Under the pieces are notes generated by a model that saw nothing but the letters and a program-made list of their open reading frames with translations, did not search any database and was not told the DNA's origin. Positions 32,883 to 42,603 of a DNA stretch of 64,000 bases are shown here, in pieces. Origin of the DNA: Thermoanaerobacterium sp. PSU-2 (lineage in GTDB: Bacteria; Bacillota; Thermoanaerobacteria; Thermoanaerobacterales; Thermoanaerobacteraceae); contig NZ_MSQD01000012.1 in NCBI RefSeq assembly GCF_002102475.1, positions 1 to 64,000 of the forward strand. Reading direction: 5' to 3'. Numbering within the stretch: position 1 is the first letter of the stretch; every line of letters starts with the position of its first letter. A program made the translations under genes and the position numbers.

Positions 32883-34028
32883 TTAAATGGCCTGTTTTGC
32901 TATAGTATAAAGTGCTTCAACAGCTTTATCAACTTCATCTTCTGTGTTGAAATAACCTATTCCAAATCTGACGGTTCCAGTCTTTATAGTGCCTATTGTC
33001 TGATGTGCCAAAGATGAACAATGGAGTCCAGACCTCGTCGCTATATCAAATGCCTTATCCAATATATAGCTTACCTCACCAGAATCAATATCTTTGATAT
33101 TGACTGAAACGACGCCAACTCGTTTTTTCGAATCTTCGTTTCCATATAAGATAAGATTAGGAATTTCTTTTACACCATCTATAAATCTCCTGACAAGCAT
33201 CCTTTCATGATCTAAAATACTTTCAACGCCTACGCTTCTAACAAATCTTACGCCTTCTTTCAAACCTGCAATCCCAGGCGTATTTGGCGTGCCACTTTCC
33301 AGCATATCAGGCATCATATCAGGCTGATGTATGTTTTCCGAATTGCTACCTGTCCCACCTTCTTTTATCGTCTTAAGTTTTATTGTGTCTCCCACATAAA
33401 GCCCACCGGTACCTTGAGGGCCTAACAGGGATTTGTGGCCAGGAAATGCTAATAAATCAATATTGTCTCTCTCTACATCAATAGGATAACTGCCTGCAGT
33501 CTGGGCAGCATCCACAAGGAAATATATACCCATTTCCCGGGCAATACTACCTATTTCCCTTATTGGCATCAGCGTGCCAGTAACGTTTGATGCATGGATC
33601 ATGGCGATCAGTTTTGTATTTTTCTTTATGGATTTCTTTACATCCTCCACATCGATATTTCCCTTTTCATCGCATTTGACTACAGTCAAATCGATGTAAT
33701 TCCTATCCCTCAGCGCAATAAGCGGTCTTATCATTGAATTGTGCTCCATGCTGGACGTTATAACGTGATCGCCTTCGTTTAAAATTCCCTTTATGGCAAT
33801 ATTTAATGAATCCGTCGTGTTAAGCGTAAAGACTATCCTCATTGGATCGCTTATATTAAATAGATTGCAAAGTTCCTGTCTGGCTTCCAATATGTGCTTT
33901 CCAGATTCTATTGCCAACCTGTGACTTCCTCTGCCTGGATTGCCACAGTATCTCATCACTCTATCAATCTCATCATAGACTGATTCAGGCTTAGGATACG
34001 ATGTAGCTGCATTGTCAAAATAAATCAA
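32883..34028 (-). CDS. Cysteine desulfurase family protein (class V aminotransferase, TIGR01977-like)
   Basis: The 381-residue PLP enzyme shows MIYFDNAATSYPKP, the active-site AFPGHKSLLGPQGTGGLYVG with the PLP Lys, DAAQTAGS, and a C-terminal catalytic Cys in TRSGLHCSSLAHQTIG. The ending and overall form match the EF2568-like subfamily rather than NifS or SufS. Some members occur with selenium-cofactor genes and DUF3343 proteins. It lies 24 bp downstream of the DUF3343-HydE fusion, suggesting linked sulfur or selenium supply, but that is inference. Confidence 0.88.
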   Translation of the reverse strand: MIYFDNAATSYPKPESVYDEIDRVMRYCGNPGRGSHRLAIESGKHILEARQELCNLFNISDPMRIVFTLNTTDSLNIAIKGILNEGDHVITSSMEHNSMIRPLIALRDRNYIDLTVVKCDEKGNIDVEDVKKSIKKNTKLIAMIHASNVTGTLMPIREIGSIAREMGIYFLVDAAQTAGSYPIDVERDNIDLLAFPGHKSLLGPQGTGGLYVGDTIKLKTIKEGGTGSNSENIHQPDMMPDMLESGTPNTPGIAGLKEGVRFVRSVGVESILDHERMLVRRFIDGVKEIPNLILYGNEDSKKRVGVVSVNIKDIDSGEVSYILDKAFDIATRSGLHCSSLAHQTIGTIKTGTVRFGIGYFNTEDEVDKAVEALYTIAKQAI

Positions 34029-34051
34029 TGATAACCCTCCTATCGACTTTT

Positions 34052-35350
34052 CTATACTATTTCTTTTATATACTCTTTATTTATATAAGGAGGCAATTTT
34101 CTACCGGCTTTTACGATAGCCATGTATGCCGTCTTAAGATCTACCATGTTTTTATTGCTGTAAATCCTGTACCTGCTTCTGTACTTTGAAGGGGTAGATA
34201 TAAGCATGATAGTATTTGCGCCAGCCATCAAAGCCTTTACTTGGGCTTCTTTGTCAACGGTAGCTAATGCAGTCGTGGCTGGAATAAAGACATTTTTTAG
34301 TACAAGCCTTGTAACAGCAACAGTTTTAAGGGTCATATCGACGCTTCCATGCGGATACGTTTCTAAAGGCGTACCTGCAGCAGGCACGAAAGGACCAATG
34401 CCCACCATGTGAATGCCCATCTCTTTAAAGAAAAGTATATCTCTTGCAATGTCTCTCGCTGTCTGACCAGGCAGACCTATTATGTTTCCATTGCCATTTA
34501 TATATCCGTTTCCCCTAAGCCATTGGCTGCATTTTACGCGGTAGTCAAAGTCATCATCAGGATGTATGTTTTTAAATATCTCCCTGTTTGTAGTCTCTAT
34601 TTTTAGCAAGAAGTTGTTTGCACCAGCTTCCCTAAAATGCTGGTACTCTTCTTCAGTCCTTTCACCAATGCTTAATGTTATCCGCATGTTAGTCTCTTTC
34701 TTGATTTTTCTTATTATCTCAATTATTTTATCTTCTGTATACCATGGATCCTCTCCTGATTGAAGAATAACCGTCTTTATCCCCATCTGCTTTAGTTCTT
34801 TTGCAGTTTCAACTATCTCATTTACATCCATCCTATACCTGTCAACAGTTAAATTGTCTCTCCTTAAGCCGCAGTATAGACAATTTTTTCTACAGATATT
34901 AGAAAATTCTATTGCAGCCCTTATGTCGACTACATCACCTACAACCGCCTTCCTCATCTCATCGGCAGCTTTGTATATAGAACTTAAGTTCTCATCACCA
35001 TCGGCACTAAGCAGCAAAACTATATCATCTTCTGTAAGCTCTATGCCTTTTTCCACTTTTTCTAAAACAGCTTTTATGTCCCTATTTAATCCTTTATTTA
35101 TTATTTCTAACAAGCCATCTAATTTCCTAATTTTATATGGATATATACCTTTTACTGATACGGAATTTATTTTTAGGAGCTTTTCTGCTACATCTACATT
35201 ATATGCATCAATTTTAATTGCGGTACTGCATACAGAACCGTACTCTGCTGGAGCTGGTATTAATTCTGTTTTAATGCTATTTTCCTTTAATATCTTATCT
35301 GCATTAAGCATGTGCTGCGTTGAATTGCAGATTATTATGCAATGTTCCAT
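34052..35350 (-). CDS. hydE: DUF3343-HydE fusion: [FeFe]-hydrogenase maturase radical SAM protein
   Basis: Residues about 1-72 (CNSTQHMLNADKILKENSIK, ELIPAPAEYGSVCSTAIKID) match the small DUF3343 Se/S-carrier-like family. Residues about 85-432 are a HydE radical SAM enzyme with the cluster motif CRKNCLYCGLRRDN (Cys153, 157, 160) and the HydE-typical VDIRAAIEFSN and IIGLPGQTARDIARD. HydE builds part of the H-cluster di-iron site. Total length is about 80 residues above normal HydE, explained by the fusion. It has its own promoter and is followed by the cysteine desulfurase gene; hydF and hydG are not in the window. Confidence 0.88.
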   Translation of the reverse strand: MEHCIIICNSTQHMLNADKILKENSIKTELIPAPAEYGSVCSTAIKIDAYNVDVAEKLLKINSVSVKGIYPYKIRKLDGLLEIINKGLNRDIKAVLEKVEKGIELTEDDIVLLLSADGDENLSSIYKAADEMRKAVVGDVVDIRAAIEFSNICRKNCLYCGLRRDNLTVDRYRMDVNEIVETAKELKQMGIKTVILQSGEDPWYTEDKIIEIIRKIKKETNMRITLSIGERTEEEYQHFREAGANNFLLKIETTNREIFKNIHPDDDFDYRVKCSQWLRGNGYINGNGNIIGLPGQTARDIARDILFFKEMGIHMVGIGPFVPAAGTPLETYPHGSVDMTLKTVAVTRLVLKNVFIPATTALATVDKEAQVKALMAGANTIMLISTPSKYRSRYRIYSNKNMVDLKTAYMAIVKAGRKLPPYINKEYIKEIV

Positions 35351-35382
35351 CTACATCACCTTAAATTCATTCATATATCTAT

Positions 35383-35411
35383 ATTTTATATTTATTTGGC
35401 CTTTGTTACAA
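35383..35411 (-). promoter_or_regulatory. Candidate promoter of the hydE-desulfurase unit
   Basis: TTGTAA (35406-35411) and TAAAAT (35383-35388) on the minus strand are 17 bp apart, 33 bp before the hydE start and just past the parB terminator. Confidence 0.6.
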
Positions 35412-35443
35412 TAGAAAAATGCATTTGTTTTTACAAATGCATT
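35412..35443 (-). terminator. Terminator of the parA-parB operon
   Basis: AATGCATTTGT and ACAAATGCATT form a perfect 11-bp stem (35418-35428 with 35433-35443), followed on the minus strand by TTTTC, immediately behind the parB stop. Confidence 0.85.
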
Positions 35444-35447
35444 GAGA

Positions 35448-36287
35448 TTACCTATCTATTATGAGTTCAGCAAGTCTCGACAGATCTTCATCTCCATAGT
35501 ATTCTATCAATATTTTTCCCCTGTTTTTTCCATGGATAATTTTAACCTTTGTGCCAAAGAATCTGCAGAAATTATCCTCTATCTCTTTTATGTATGCGTC
35601 GCTTTCTTTTCGTTTTTTCTTCTTAGACGATGTGACTTCTTTTATGAGGTTTTCAGTATCTCTCACATTTAGGTTCTTGTCCACTATTTTCTTAGCTATC
35701 ATGTTTTGCTTCTCAGCGTCCTGCAAGGCCAATATAACTTTTGCATGTCCCGTCGTTATTTTGCCTTCCATCAACATATTTTGAACTTCTTCATCCAAGT
35801 TTAGGAGCCTTATGCTATTAGCGATGGATGACCTGCTTTTCCCCACCCTTTTCGATATTTCTTCCTGTGTCAGGTTGAATTGCTCCATTAGAGATTTATA
35901 CGCCTTTGCTTCATCAATTGGATTTAAGTCTTCTCTCTGAAGGTTCTCTATAAGGGCTATTTCCATCACTTTTTGATCATCAAAATCTTTCACTATAGCA
36001 GGTACTTCTTTAAGCCCCGCTAACTTTGCCGCCCTCCACCTTCTCTCACCAGCCACAATCTGATACCCAAAATCGTTCTTTCTGACTATTATAGGTTGTA
36101 TAATACCGTGTTCTTTTATGGAATCGGATAATTCTTTTAAAGACTCGTCATCAAAATGTTTCCTTGGCTGAAATTGATTTGGCTCAATATCCGAAATCTT
36201 AATGCTTTCAACGCCTTTCGCGCTTTCTTCATCTATCTCTGGTATAAGAGCTTGTAAACCTCTACCAAGCCCTCTTTTGTTATTCAC
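35448..36287 (-). CDS. parB: Chromosome partitioning protein ParB (Spo0J)
   Basis: ParB loads at parS as a CTP-dependent clamp. The 279-residue protein begins NNKRGLGRGLQALIP, has the CTPase motifs QPRKHF and IVAGERRWRAAKLAGL, ALIENLQREDLN, an HTH (LTQEEISKRVGKSRSSIANS) and a C-terminal dimerisation segment. I chose GTG 36287, which overlaps the parA end and gives the usual N-terminus; an in-frame TTG at 36308 with AAGGA is also possible. It forms an operon with parA. Confidence 0.95.
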   Translation of the reverse strand: MNNKRGLGRGLQALIPEIDEESAKGVESIKISDIEPNQFQPRKHFDDESLKELSDSIKEHGIIQPIIVRKNDFGYQIVAGERRWRAAKLAGLKEVPAIVKDFDDQKVMEIALIENLQREDLNPIDEAKAYKSLMEQFNLTQEEISKRVGKSRSSIANSIRLLNLDEEVQNMLMEGKITTGHAKVILALQDAEKQNMIAKKIVDKNLNVRDTENLIKEVTSSKKKKRKESDAYIKEIEDNFCRFFGTKVKIIHGKNRGKILIEYYGDEDLSRLAELIIDR

Positions 36288-37059
36288 CTGCCTCACCGTT
36301 CCTTTCAATTAATTCCTTGGCCAACTCCTCATAAGCTTCAGCACCTTTTGAATGTGGATCGTAAAGAGAAATAGGCTTTCCAAAACTTGGCGCCTCACCT
36401 AACCTTATGTTCCTCGGTATTATGGTCCCGTACACTTTCCCTTTAAAATACTTTTTCACCTCGTCAACAACCTGTATCGATAGGTTTGTCCGAGCATTAA
36501 ACATAGTCAAAACAACACCTTCGATTTCTAAACTGTGGTTTATGTTTTTCTTTATCAGATTTATAGTGTTCATTAATTGTGTTAATCCTTCCAGCGCATA
36601 GTATTCACATTGTATAGGAACTAAAATAGAATCCGCCGCCGTCAATGCATTTATTGTCAAGAGTCCCAAAGATGGAGGACAATCAATTAAAATATAGTCA
36701 AAATCCTCTTTTATTTCATTTATGGAATTTTTAAGCCTAAATTCTCTGGATAGCATCGGCACCAGCTCTATCTCTGCACCTGCCAATTGTATGCTGGAAG
36801 GTACAATGGTAATTCCGCTCATATCTTCTAACTTTATGTACGCTTCTCTTATGTCTTTTCCTTCAATTAAAATATTATACGTAGTGCAGTTAATAGATGA
36901 ACTATCTATTCCAAATCCGCTGGTCATATTGCTTTGTGGGTCCATATCAACGCACAGCACCTTCTTGCCAGCAGCAGATAAAGAATAGCCAAGATTTATA
37001 GTTGTCGTAGTCTTGCCAACGCCGCCTTTTTGATTTGCCACAGCTATTACTTTGCCCAA
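36280..37059 (-). CDS. parA: Chromosome partitioning ATPase ParA (Soj)
   Basis: The 259-residue ATPase starts GKVIAVANQKGGVGKTTTTI with the deviant Walker A box, followed by CVDMDPQSN (Walker A') and DYILIDCPPSLGLL (Walker B). It works with ParB in origin segregation and in control of DnaA. I chose TTG 37059 behind GGGGTGATAAA; the longer frame to 37116 runs through a parS palindrome and gives a non-homologous extension. The parS site lies 41 bp upstream. Confidence 0.96.
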   Translation of the reverse strand: MGKVIAVANQKGGVGKTTTTINLGYSLSAAGKKVLCVDMDPQSNMTSGFGIDSSSINCTTYNILIEGKDIREAYIKLEDMSGITIVPSSIQLAGAEIELVPMLSREFRLKNSINEIKEDFDYILIDCPPSLGLLTINALTAADSILVPIQCEYYALEGLTQLMNTINLIKKNINHSLEIEGVVLTMFNARTNLSIQVVDEVKKYFKGKVYGTIIPRNIRLGEAPSFGKPISLYDPHSKGAEAYEELAKELIERNGEAGE

Positions 37060-37099
37060 TTTATCACCCCGCAATTTTATCATATTTTTATTATAGCAT

Positions 37100-37115
37100 T
37101 GTTCCATGTGGAACA
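37100..37115. promoter_or_regulatory. parS site upstream of parA
   Basis: TGTTCCATGTGGAACA is a 16-bp near-palindrome matching the parS core (TGTTNCACGTGAAACA-like) with only small changes. The same sequence in reverse orientation occurs at 39166-39181. It would load ParB next to its own operon. Confidence 0.85.
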
Positions 37116-37147
37116 AAAGTTAAATTATGATACGGGGTGATTAAAAA

Positions 37148-37951
37148 TTACTTTTTAGGAATCCTTATCTTAAATTCTATGTAGTCATCTTCATTAAGCT
37201 CAGTGTATTCAGCATCGACACCTGAATTTTTCATTATTGTAATAGCTTGCTTTATTGTATTTACAAAGATTCTTATGTCTTTATAAAACCTCATCATCTT
37301 CTTTTTTTCTTGCTTTTTATCTTCTTCCATCGTTATCTTGTTTATCATGTCTTGTACAATTTTCTCTGTTTCTTTAACATTGCACTTTTTCTTTATGATT
37401 ATGTCGATGGCTTTATTCTGCATCTCCTCATCTGGAAGCCTTAAAAGAGCTCTTGCATGCCGTTCAGTCAAATTGTGCTCTATCAATTTAGCCTTTATAT
37501 CATCGCTAAGCTTTAGAAGTCGCAACTTGTTGGCAATGGTAGACTGGCTTTTCCCCAGCATAATAGCCAATTTTTCCTGAGTTAGATTGTGGTCATTTAT
37601 TAGATTGTAATATCCTTCAGCTTCTTCTAAAAAATTCAGGTCTTTTCTTTGCAAGTTTTCTATTAAAGCGATTACTGCAGAATCCTCATCATATGCTTCA
37701 AACACTATAGCGGGAATCGTCGTAAGACCCGCCAGCTTTGATGCTCTTAGCCGTCTTTCCCCAGATATAAGCTCATACGAATTGCCATTTACGACTCTCA
37801 CGCTTATTGGCTGTATCACACCATAAGCTTTTATAGAATCGCAAAGCTCTTGCAGATTAGCAGTGTCAAAGATTTTGCGAGGCTGATATGGATTTGGTCT
37901 AATAAGATCTATCGGCAAGTACTTTATTTCCTGCTGTTTTATCGACACCAT
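37148..37951 (-). CDS. noc: Nucleoid occlusion protein Noc
   Basis: The 267-residue ParB paralogue has PNPYQPRKIF, ISGERRLRASKLAGL, ALIENLQRKDLNFLEEAEGY and an HTH (LTQEKLAIMLGKSQSTIANK), with a C-terminal part different from ParB. Its position between parA and the mnmG/rsmG cluster is that of noc, which prevents Z-ring assembly over the nucleoid. The usual membrane-binding N-terminal amphipathic helix is short (MVSIKQQEIKYL). ATG 37951 follows GAAGAGGTG. Confidence 0.9.
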   Translation of the reverse strand: MVSIKQQEIKYLPIDLIRPNPYQPRKIFDTANLQELCDSIKAYGVIQPISVRVVNGNSYELISGERRLRASKLAGLTTIPAIVFEAYDEDSAVIALIENLQRKDLNFLEEAEGYYNLINDHNLTQEKLAIMLGKSQSTIANKLRLLKLSDDIKAKLIEHNLTERHARALLRLPDEEMQNKAIDIIIKKKCNVKETEKIVQDMINKITMEEDKKQEKKKMMRFYKDIRIFVNTIKQAITIMKNSGVDAEYTELNEDDYIEFKIRIPKK

Positions 37952-38058
37952 AAAAAACACCTCTTCGTAAAACAATAGATTATATTATATATATTCTACA
38001 ATAATATCAAAATTCCTCCTATAATTCCATTATTATCCTTAATATTTTTATCGATTTT

Positions 38059-38505
38059 TTATCTGTATATTTCAGGCAATCTTATGTTTTGATCCTTAAT
38101 GCTTCCGTCCATAATCATCTTCTTAAGCCCTTCTGGATATATGTCTAAACTATCAAATTGTGATACGTCAATCCATTTTACGTCTTTAATCACCTGGTGC
38201 TCTCTAGGCATATCAGGATCAGAACCTAACTTCAAATCACCACCTACAATTCTGCACTTAAAGTATGTAGCGTAGTAAATAAGGTATTCTTCAAGATAAC
38301 AGACACTATCAGCCACCACATCGTATCCTGTCTCTTCCTTGCATTCCCTCACCAACGCTTCTACAAGGGACTCATTTTCCTCAACACGTCCTCCTGGAAA
38401 GACCCATCCTACCTCATTTTCCGTCTGATGTTTCACGAGAAGAACTTTGCCGTCTTTAATGATAACGCCTCTTGAAACTAACAGACAAACCCTAAAATCA
38501 CTCAT
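38059..38505 (-). CDS. NUDIX hydrolase
   Basis: The 148-residue protein has the Nudix box: GGRVEENESLVEAL followed by RECKEETGYDV, after an N-terminal strand VSRGVIIKDGKVLLVKHQ. The substrate is unknown; an ADP-ribose, nucleotide sugar or oxidised nucleotide are typical choices. It lies between rsmG and noc on the minus strand, 17 bp behind rsmG, so it is probably cotranscribed with the tRNA/rRNA modification genes. Confidence 0.9.
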   Translation of the reverse strand: MSDFRVCLLVSRGVIIKDGKVLLVKHQTENEVGWVFPGGRVEENESLVEALVRECKEETGYDVVADSVCYLEEYLIYYATYFKCRIVGGDLKLGSDPDMPREHQVIKDVKWIDVSQFDSLDIYPEGLKKMIMDGSIKDQNIRLPEIYR

Positions 38506-38522
38506 AAATCATTACCCTTTCT

Positions 38523-39245
38523 TTAAAGTGGTGACTTTTCAATCGATTTTGGCTTTCTCGGGTATTTACTATCAGTAGCATCCAACTTCTTTATTAAGAC
38601 AAGTTTATGGTGAATGTCGGTGTAAGGCAATGTGACATCAAGGACATTTTCCACCTTACACCTTAAAACATTTAAGGCATTTTGCGATGCAGCTATTTCC
38701 TCATCTGCATTAGACCCTTTATATGCTATCAAATATCCATCAACCTTCGTAAAAGGTATGCAATACTCTATTAGCACATTTAGTTGTGCAACAGCCCTCG
38801 ATAATGATATGTCGTATTTCTCGCGAAAATCCCTATCTTTGCCTAAGTCTTCCGCTCTTCCATGTATGATTTCTACGTCTTTTAAATTAAGATAGCTTGC
38901 CAATTCATTTAGAAATACTGTCCTCTTCTTTAAAGAATCGACTATAGTAAGCTTTAAAGACGGATAAAGAATTTTAATAGGAACTGATGGAAAACCAGCA
39001 CCTGCGCCTACATCGATTATTCTTTCATCGCCCTTTATTATTTTACACTTTGATGCGGTTAAGCTGTCTAAAAAGTGCTTAATGATGATTTCCTTTTTTT
39101 CTGTAATAGCCGTTAAATTCATTTTCTCATTCCACTCTAAAAGAAGATCAGTGTACTTTAAGAATTGTTCCACATGGAACATATTAAGTTCTACTCCTAA
39201 ATCATCAGCACCTTTTATAAGCATATCAATGTATTCTCTGTTCAT
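38523..39245 (-). CDS. rsmG: 16S rRNA (guanine527-N7) methyltransferase RsmG
   Basis: The 240-residue enzyme has the SAM site IIDVGAGAGFPSVPIKILYP and the motif LSRAVAQLNVLIEYC, with an N-terminal MFHVEQF whose codons contain a parS palindrome. It methylates G527 in 16S rRNA. It follows mnmG by 5 bp in the conserved mnmE-mnmG-rsmG order. Confidence 0.96.
   Translation of the reverse strand: MNREYIDMLIKGADDLGVELNMFHVEQFLKYTDLLLEWNEKMNLTAITEKKEIIIKHFLDSLTASKCKIIKGDERIIDVGAGAGFPSVPIKILYPSLKLTIVDSLKKRTVFLNELASYLNLKDVEIIHGRAEDLGKDRDFREKYDISLSRAVAQLNVLIEYCIPFTKVDGYLIAYKGSNADEEIAASQNALNVLRCKVENVLDVTLPYTDIHHKLVLIKKLDATDSKYPRKPKSIEKSPL
39166..39181. promoter_or_regulatory. parS site inside rsmG
   Basis: TGTTCCACATGGAACA is the reverse complement of the parS copy at 37100. 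In the coding strand it reads as the codons for MFHVEQ, an arrangement known for parS in rsmG of other Firmicutes. Confidence 0.88.
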
Positions 39246-39250
39246 ATACC

Positions 39251-41122
39251 TTATCTCCTTGACTGCAAATAAACTAAGATGACAGAAATATCTGCTGGTG
39301 AAACGCCGGAAATCCTGGATGCTTGACCGACAGATGTAGGCATGATGCTTTTTAATTTTTGTCTTGCTTCAATGCTTATTCCTTTTATGTCGTCATAATT
39401 TATCCAAGGCGGGATCTTTTTATTTTCCAATGCCTTAAACTTCTCTACTTGCTCCATTTGCTTCTTTATATAACCTTCATACTTTATGTTTATATCGATC
39501 TGAAAAGCCACATCGTCTCTAATATTATCCGGCCTACCAATATCAATCGCTTTCGACGAAACATAATCTATCTCAGGCCTCTTTAGTAAATCGTACATGG
39601 TTATCCCTGTGACGATAGGTGAACTTCCTTTTGACTTTAAATACTCATTTACATCATGGCTTGGAGTTATCATGGTGCTTTTCAATCTTTCCATCTCTTT
39701 TTCGTACTGCGCTTTTTTGCTTAAAAACCTATTGTATCTTTCATCATCGACTAATCCTATCTGCCTTCCCTTCTCAGTTAAGCGAAAGTCGGCATTGTCC
39801 TGCCGTAAAATAAGCCTGTATTCCGCCCTTGACGTCAACATTCTGTACGGCTCATTTGTTCCTTTAGTTACAAGATCATCGATCAATACGCCTATATACG
39901 CTTCAGATCTATCCAATATAAATGGTTCTCTATTGTAGTGCTTCATAGCGGCATTTATGCCTGCCATAAGTCCTTGTGCAGCAGCTTCCTCATATCCTGA
40001 CGTACCGTTTACTTGTCCTGCAAAAAATAACCCTGAAATAGTCTTTAACTCCAAAGATTGCTTTAACTGAGTGGGATCTATGCAGTCATATTCGATGGCA
40101 TATCCCGGCCTCATCACCTTAACATTTTCCAATCCCTTAATCGTCCTTAAAAATTCTATCTGGACATCTTCAGGCATGCTTGATGACATGCCTTGAACAT
40201 ACATTTCATTTGTATCTCTTCCTTCTGGCTCAATAAAAAGCTGATGCCTCAACTTATCGGGAAACTTGACCACCTTATCCTCAATAGATGGGCAATACCT
40301 CGGTCCAACGCCTTTAATTTCACCACTGTAAAGAGGAGATCTGTCTATGTTTTTCATTATCACTTCATGCGTCTTTGTGTTTGTGTATGTAAGCCAGCAT
40401 GGAATTTGCTCAACATTTATCTCATCGTGCATGTATGAAAAAGGCGTTATCTTATCGTCACCAGGCTGAATCTCCATCGCATCAAAATTTATAGATTTTT
40501 TGTCAACTCTTGCCGGCGTACCTGTCTTAAACCTCATCAATCTTATGTTAAGCCTTTCAAAGCACTTAGAAAGCTCATTAGCTGGAAACAATCCATTAGG
40601 CCCACCGCTGTAGCTTACATCACCGATGATTATCCTACCTCTTAAGTATGTGCCAGTCGTAACAATACAAGACTTACAAAGATACCTTGCGCCTGTCTTT
40701 GTAATAACGCTTTTAACTTGTCCATCCTCCACTTCTATATCTACAACTTCTGCCTGTTTTATGTCTAAATTCTCCTGCTTCTCCAGCGTATACTTCATAT
40801 TAAATTGATACCTTTTTTTATCAGATTGTGCCCTTAAAGCCCTTACAGCAGGACCTTTGCTGGTATTTAATGTCCTCTCCTGTATCAATGTCAAATCGGT
40901 ATTTATGGCCATCTGACCACCAAGCGCATCAATCTCCCTCACAAGGTTAGTCTTAGCCGGCCCACCTATAGCAGGATTACACGGCATCAAAGCAATAGAA
41001 TCTAAATTTATAGCAAAAGCGACTGTCTTTAGGCCAAGTCTTGCGGTAGCTAAAGCTGCTTCACATCCAGCATGGCCTAAACCTATTACAGCTACATCAT
41101 ATGAACCTGCATCGTATACCAT
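39251..41122 (-). CDS. mnmG: tRNA uridine-5-carboxymethylaminomethyl modification enzyme MnmG
   Basis: The 623-residue FAD protein starts [20 protein letters not shown], has QCSK-free but typical [20 protein letters not shown], the [14 protein letters not shown] segment and the C-terminal MnmE-binding helical domain ([17 protein letters not shown]). With MnmE it modifies wobble U34 of tRNAs. ATG 41122 follows AGGTGTAAGG, overlapping no gene; a longer frame to 41146 starts within mnmE. Confidence 0.96.
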   Translation of the reverse strand: MVYDAGSYDVAVIGLGHAGCEAALATARLGLKTVAFAINLDSIALMPCNPAIGGPAKTNLVREIDALGGQMAINTDLTLIQERTLNTSKGPAVRALRAQSDKKRYQFNMKYTLEKQENLDIKQAEVVDIEVEDGQVKSVITKTGARYLCKSCIVTTGTYLRGRIIIGDVSYSGGPNGLFPANELSKCFERLNIRLMRFKTGTPARVDKKSINFDAMEIQPGDDKITPFSYMHDEINVEQIPCWLTYTNTKTHEVIMKNIDRSPLYSGEIKGVGPRYCPSIEDKVVKFPDKLRHQLFIEPEGRDTNEMYVQGMSSSMPEDVQIEFLRTIKGLENVKVMRPGYAIEYDCIDPTQLKQSLELKTISGLFFAGQVNGTSGYEEAAAQGLMAGINAAMKHYNREPFILDRSEAYIGVLIDDLVTKGTNEPYRMLTSRAEYRLILRQDNADFRLTEKGRQIGLVDDERYNRFLSKKAQYEKEMERLKSTMITPSHDVNEYLKSKGSSPIVTGITMYDLLKRPEIDYVSSKAIDIGRPDNIRDDVAFQIDINIKYEGYIKKQMEQVEKFKALENKKIPPWINYDDIKGISIEARQKLKSIMPTSVGQASRISGVSPADISVILVYLQSRR

Positions 41123-41130
41123 CCTTACAC

Positions 41131-42507
41131 CTACTTTCCAACACAAAATCTCTCAAATATTTCATTTATCAAATCCTCATTTGCAGTTTCACCAGTTATC
41201 AAACCTAAATGATCTATTGCAGCATTTAAGTCAATCGATACAAAATCTTCCGTCAGACCACTTTCTATCGTCTTAAGGCACGACACCAAATTTTCTTTCG
41301 CTTTAATTAAGGCCTCTTTGTGTCTCATGTTTGTCAACAAAAACTCGTCGTGGGATAAACCATCAACCATAACCATATTGTATACAGTATTTTCTAATGT
41401 TTCTAACCCCTCTTTTGTGACAGATGACAGTTTCACATATCTTCCACCTGATAACTTATCAACTTCATGTATGTCAATTGCAGAAGGCAAATCGATCTTA
41501 TTTAAGATATATAAGATCTTCTTATTCTCTATTAGCTTAAGTATCTCATAGTCATCTTTCTCCAAAGGCCGTGAACCATCAAAAACGAACATTATCAAAT
41601 CAGCCTTATCTATAGCTTCTCTGCTTCTTTCGACACCGATTCTCTCCACGATCTCATCAGTCTGCCTTATGCCTGCTGTATCTATGAGGTTTATAGGTAT
41701 GCCTTTTATGCTTAAATGTTCTTCGATGATGTCTCGTGTTGTGCCTGGTATATCTGTCACAATTGCTCTGTTTTCATTTAACAATGCGTTTAGAAGCGAT
41801 GATTTGCCTACATTAGGTTTCCCAATTATTGCTGTGTTAAGCCCTTCCCTTATGATTCTGCCTTTTTCAGATGTTTTAAGTATCTCATCAATTTCTCTGA
41901 TTGATTTGTTAATGCCATCTATAAGTTCACCATCATTAAATAACTCCACGTCTTCTTCAGGAAAATCCATGAGTGCAAATATATGTGCAATAAGCGCCAC
42001 AAGATCATTTTTTATCTTTGTGATCTTTTCTTTGACGCTTCCATTAAGCTGCATCAAAGCGTATTTATTAGATAGATCTGTCTTAGATCTAATTATGTCT
42101 ATGACGGCTTCCGCCTGTGATATATCCAATCTTCCATTCAAAAAAGCCCTCTTTGTAAATTCACCAGGTTCAGCAAGCCTTGCGCCATTTCTGAGTACAA
42201 GCTCTAAAATTCTTTTAGCGGGAATATAACCTCCATGACAATTTATCTCTACCACATCTTCTTTAGTATAAGTATGAGGACTTCTCATGACATTTACCAA
42301 AACTTCATCGTATATCTCGTCATTTTCCATATCGCAAATAAAACCGTAATGAACCGTATGACTCTTAACATTTTTCAAATCCACGTTTCGCTTTGACTTA
42401 AAAATACCGGAAACTATTTTTATTGCATTACTGCCACTTATCCTTATGATGGAAATACCACCTTCACCTATCGGAGTCGAAATTGCAGCAATTGTATCAT
42501 CTATCAC
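41131..42507 (-). CDS. mnmE: tRNA modification GTPase MnmE
   Basis: The 458-residue protein has the N-terminal formyl-THF-binding domain ([20 protein letters not shown]), the inserted G domain ([38 protein letters not shown]) and the C-terminal catalytic Cys in ERFCVGK. I chose GTG 42507, which gives the usual length and N-terminus behind GGTGG; a TTG four codons upstream is less likely. It has no terminator before mnmG, 8 bp away. Confidence 0.95.
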   Translation of the reverse strand: MIDDTIAAISTPIGEGGISIIRISGSNAIKIVSGIFKSKRNVDLKNVKSHTVHYGFICDMENDEIYDEVLVNVMRSPHTYTKEDVVEINCHGGYIPAKRILELVLRNGARLAEPGEFTKRAFLNGRLDISQAEAVIDIIRSKTDLSNKYALMQLNGSVKEKITKIKNDLVALIAHIFALMDFPEEDVELFNDGELIDGINKSIREIDEILKTSEKGRIIREGLNTAIIGKPNVGKSSLLNALLNENRAIVTDIPGTTRDIIEEHLSIKGIPINLIDTAGIRQTDEIVERIGVERSREAIDKADLIMFVFDGSRPLEKDDYEILKLIENKKILYILNKIDLPSAIDIHEVDKLSGGRYVKLSSVTKEGLETLENTVYNMVMVDGLSHDEFLLTNMRHKEALIKAKENLVSCLKTIESGLTEDFVSIDLNAAIDHLGLITGETANEDLINEIFERFCVGK

Positions 42508-42573
42508 ATTAACCACCAAACTTTCAAATCTTCAGTATGATAATATAACACCAAATATTATTTTACAATAAGA

Positions 42574-42600
42574 TAAAAGAAAAAATACCCTTTTGGGTAT
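42574..42600 (-). terminator. Terminator behind khpB/jag
   Basis: ATACCC and GGGTAT with a 4-nt loop (42585-42600) are followed on the minus strand by TTTTTTCTTTTATC. It ends the rpmH-to-jag unit before mnmE. Confidence 0.8.
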
Positions 42601-42603
42601 CCG

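Noticed and set aside
37060..37116. N-terminal extension of ParA starting MFHMEQ
   Set aside because: The codons are those of a parS palindrome, and the TTG at 37059 with GGGGTGATAAA gives the normal ParA start.
41669..42229. Plus-strand 186-codon frame opposite mnmE
   Set aside because: It lies wholly within the conserved mnmE coding region, is Ser/Leu-rich as expected of antisense frames and has no initiation signal.
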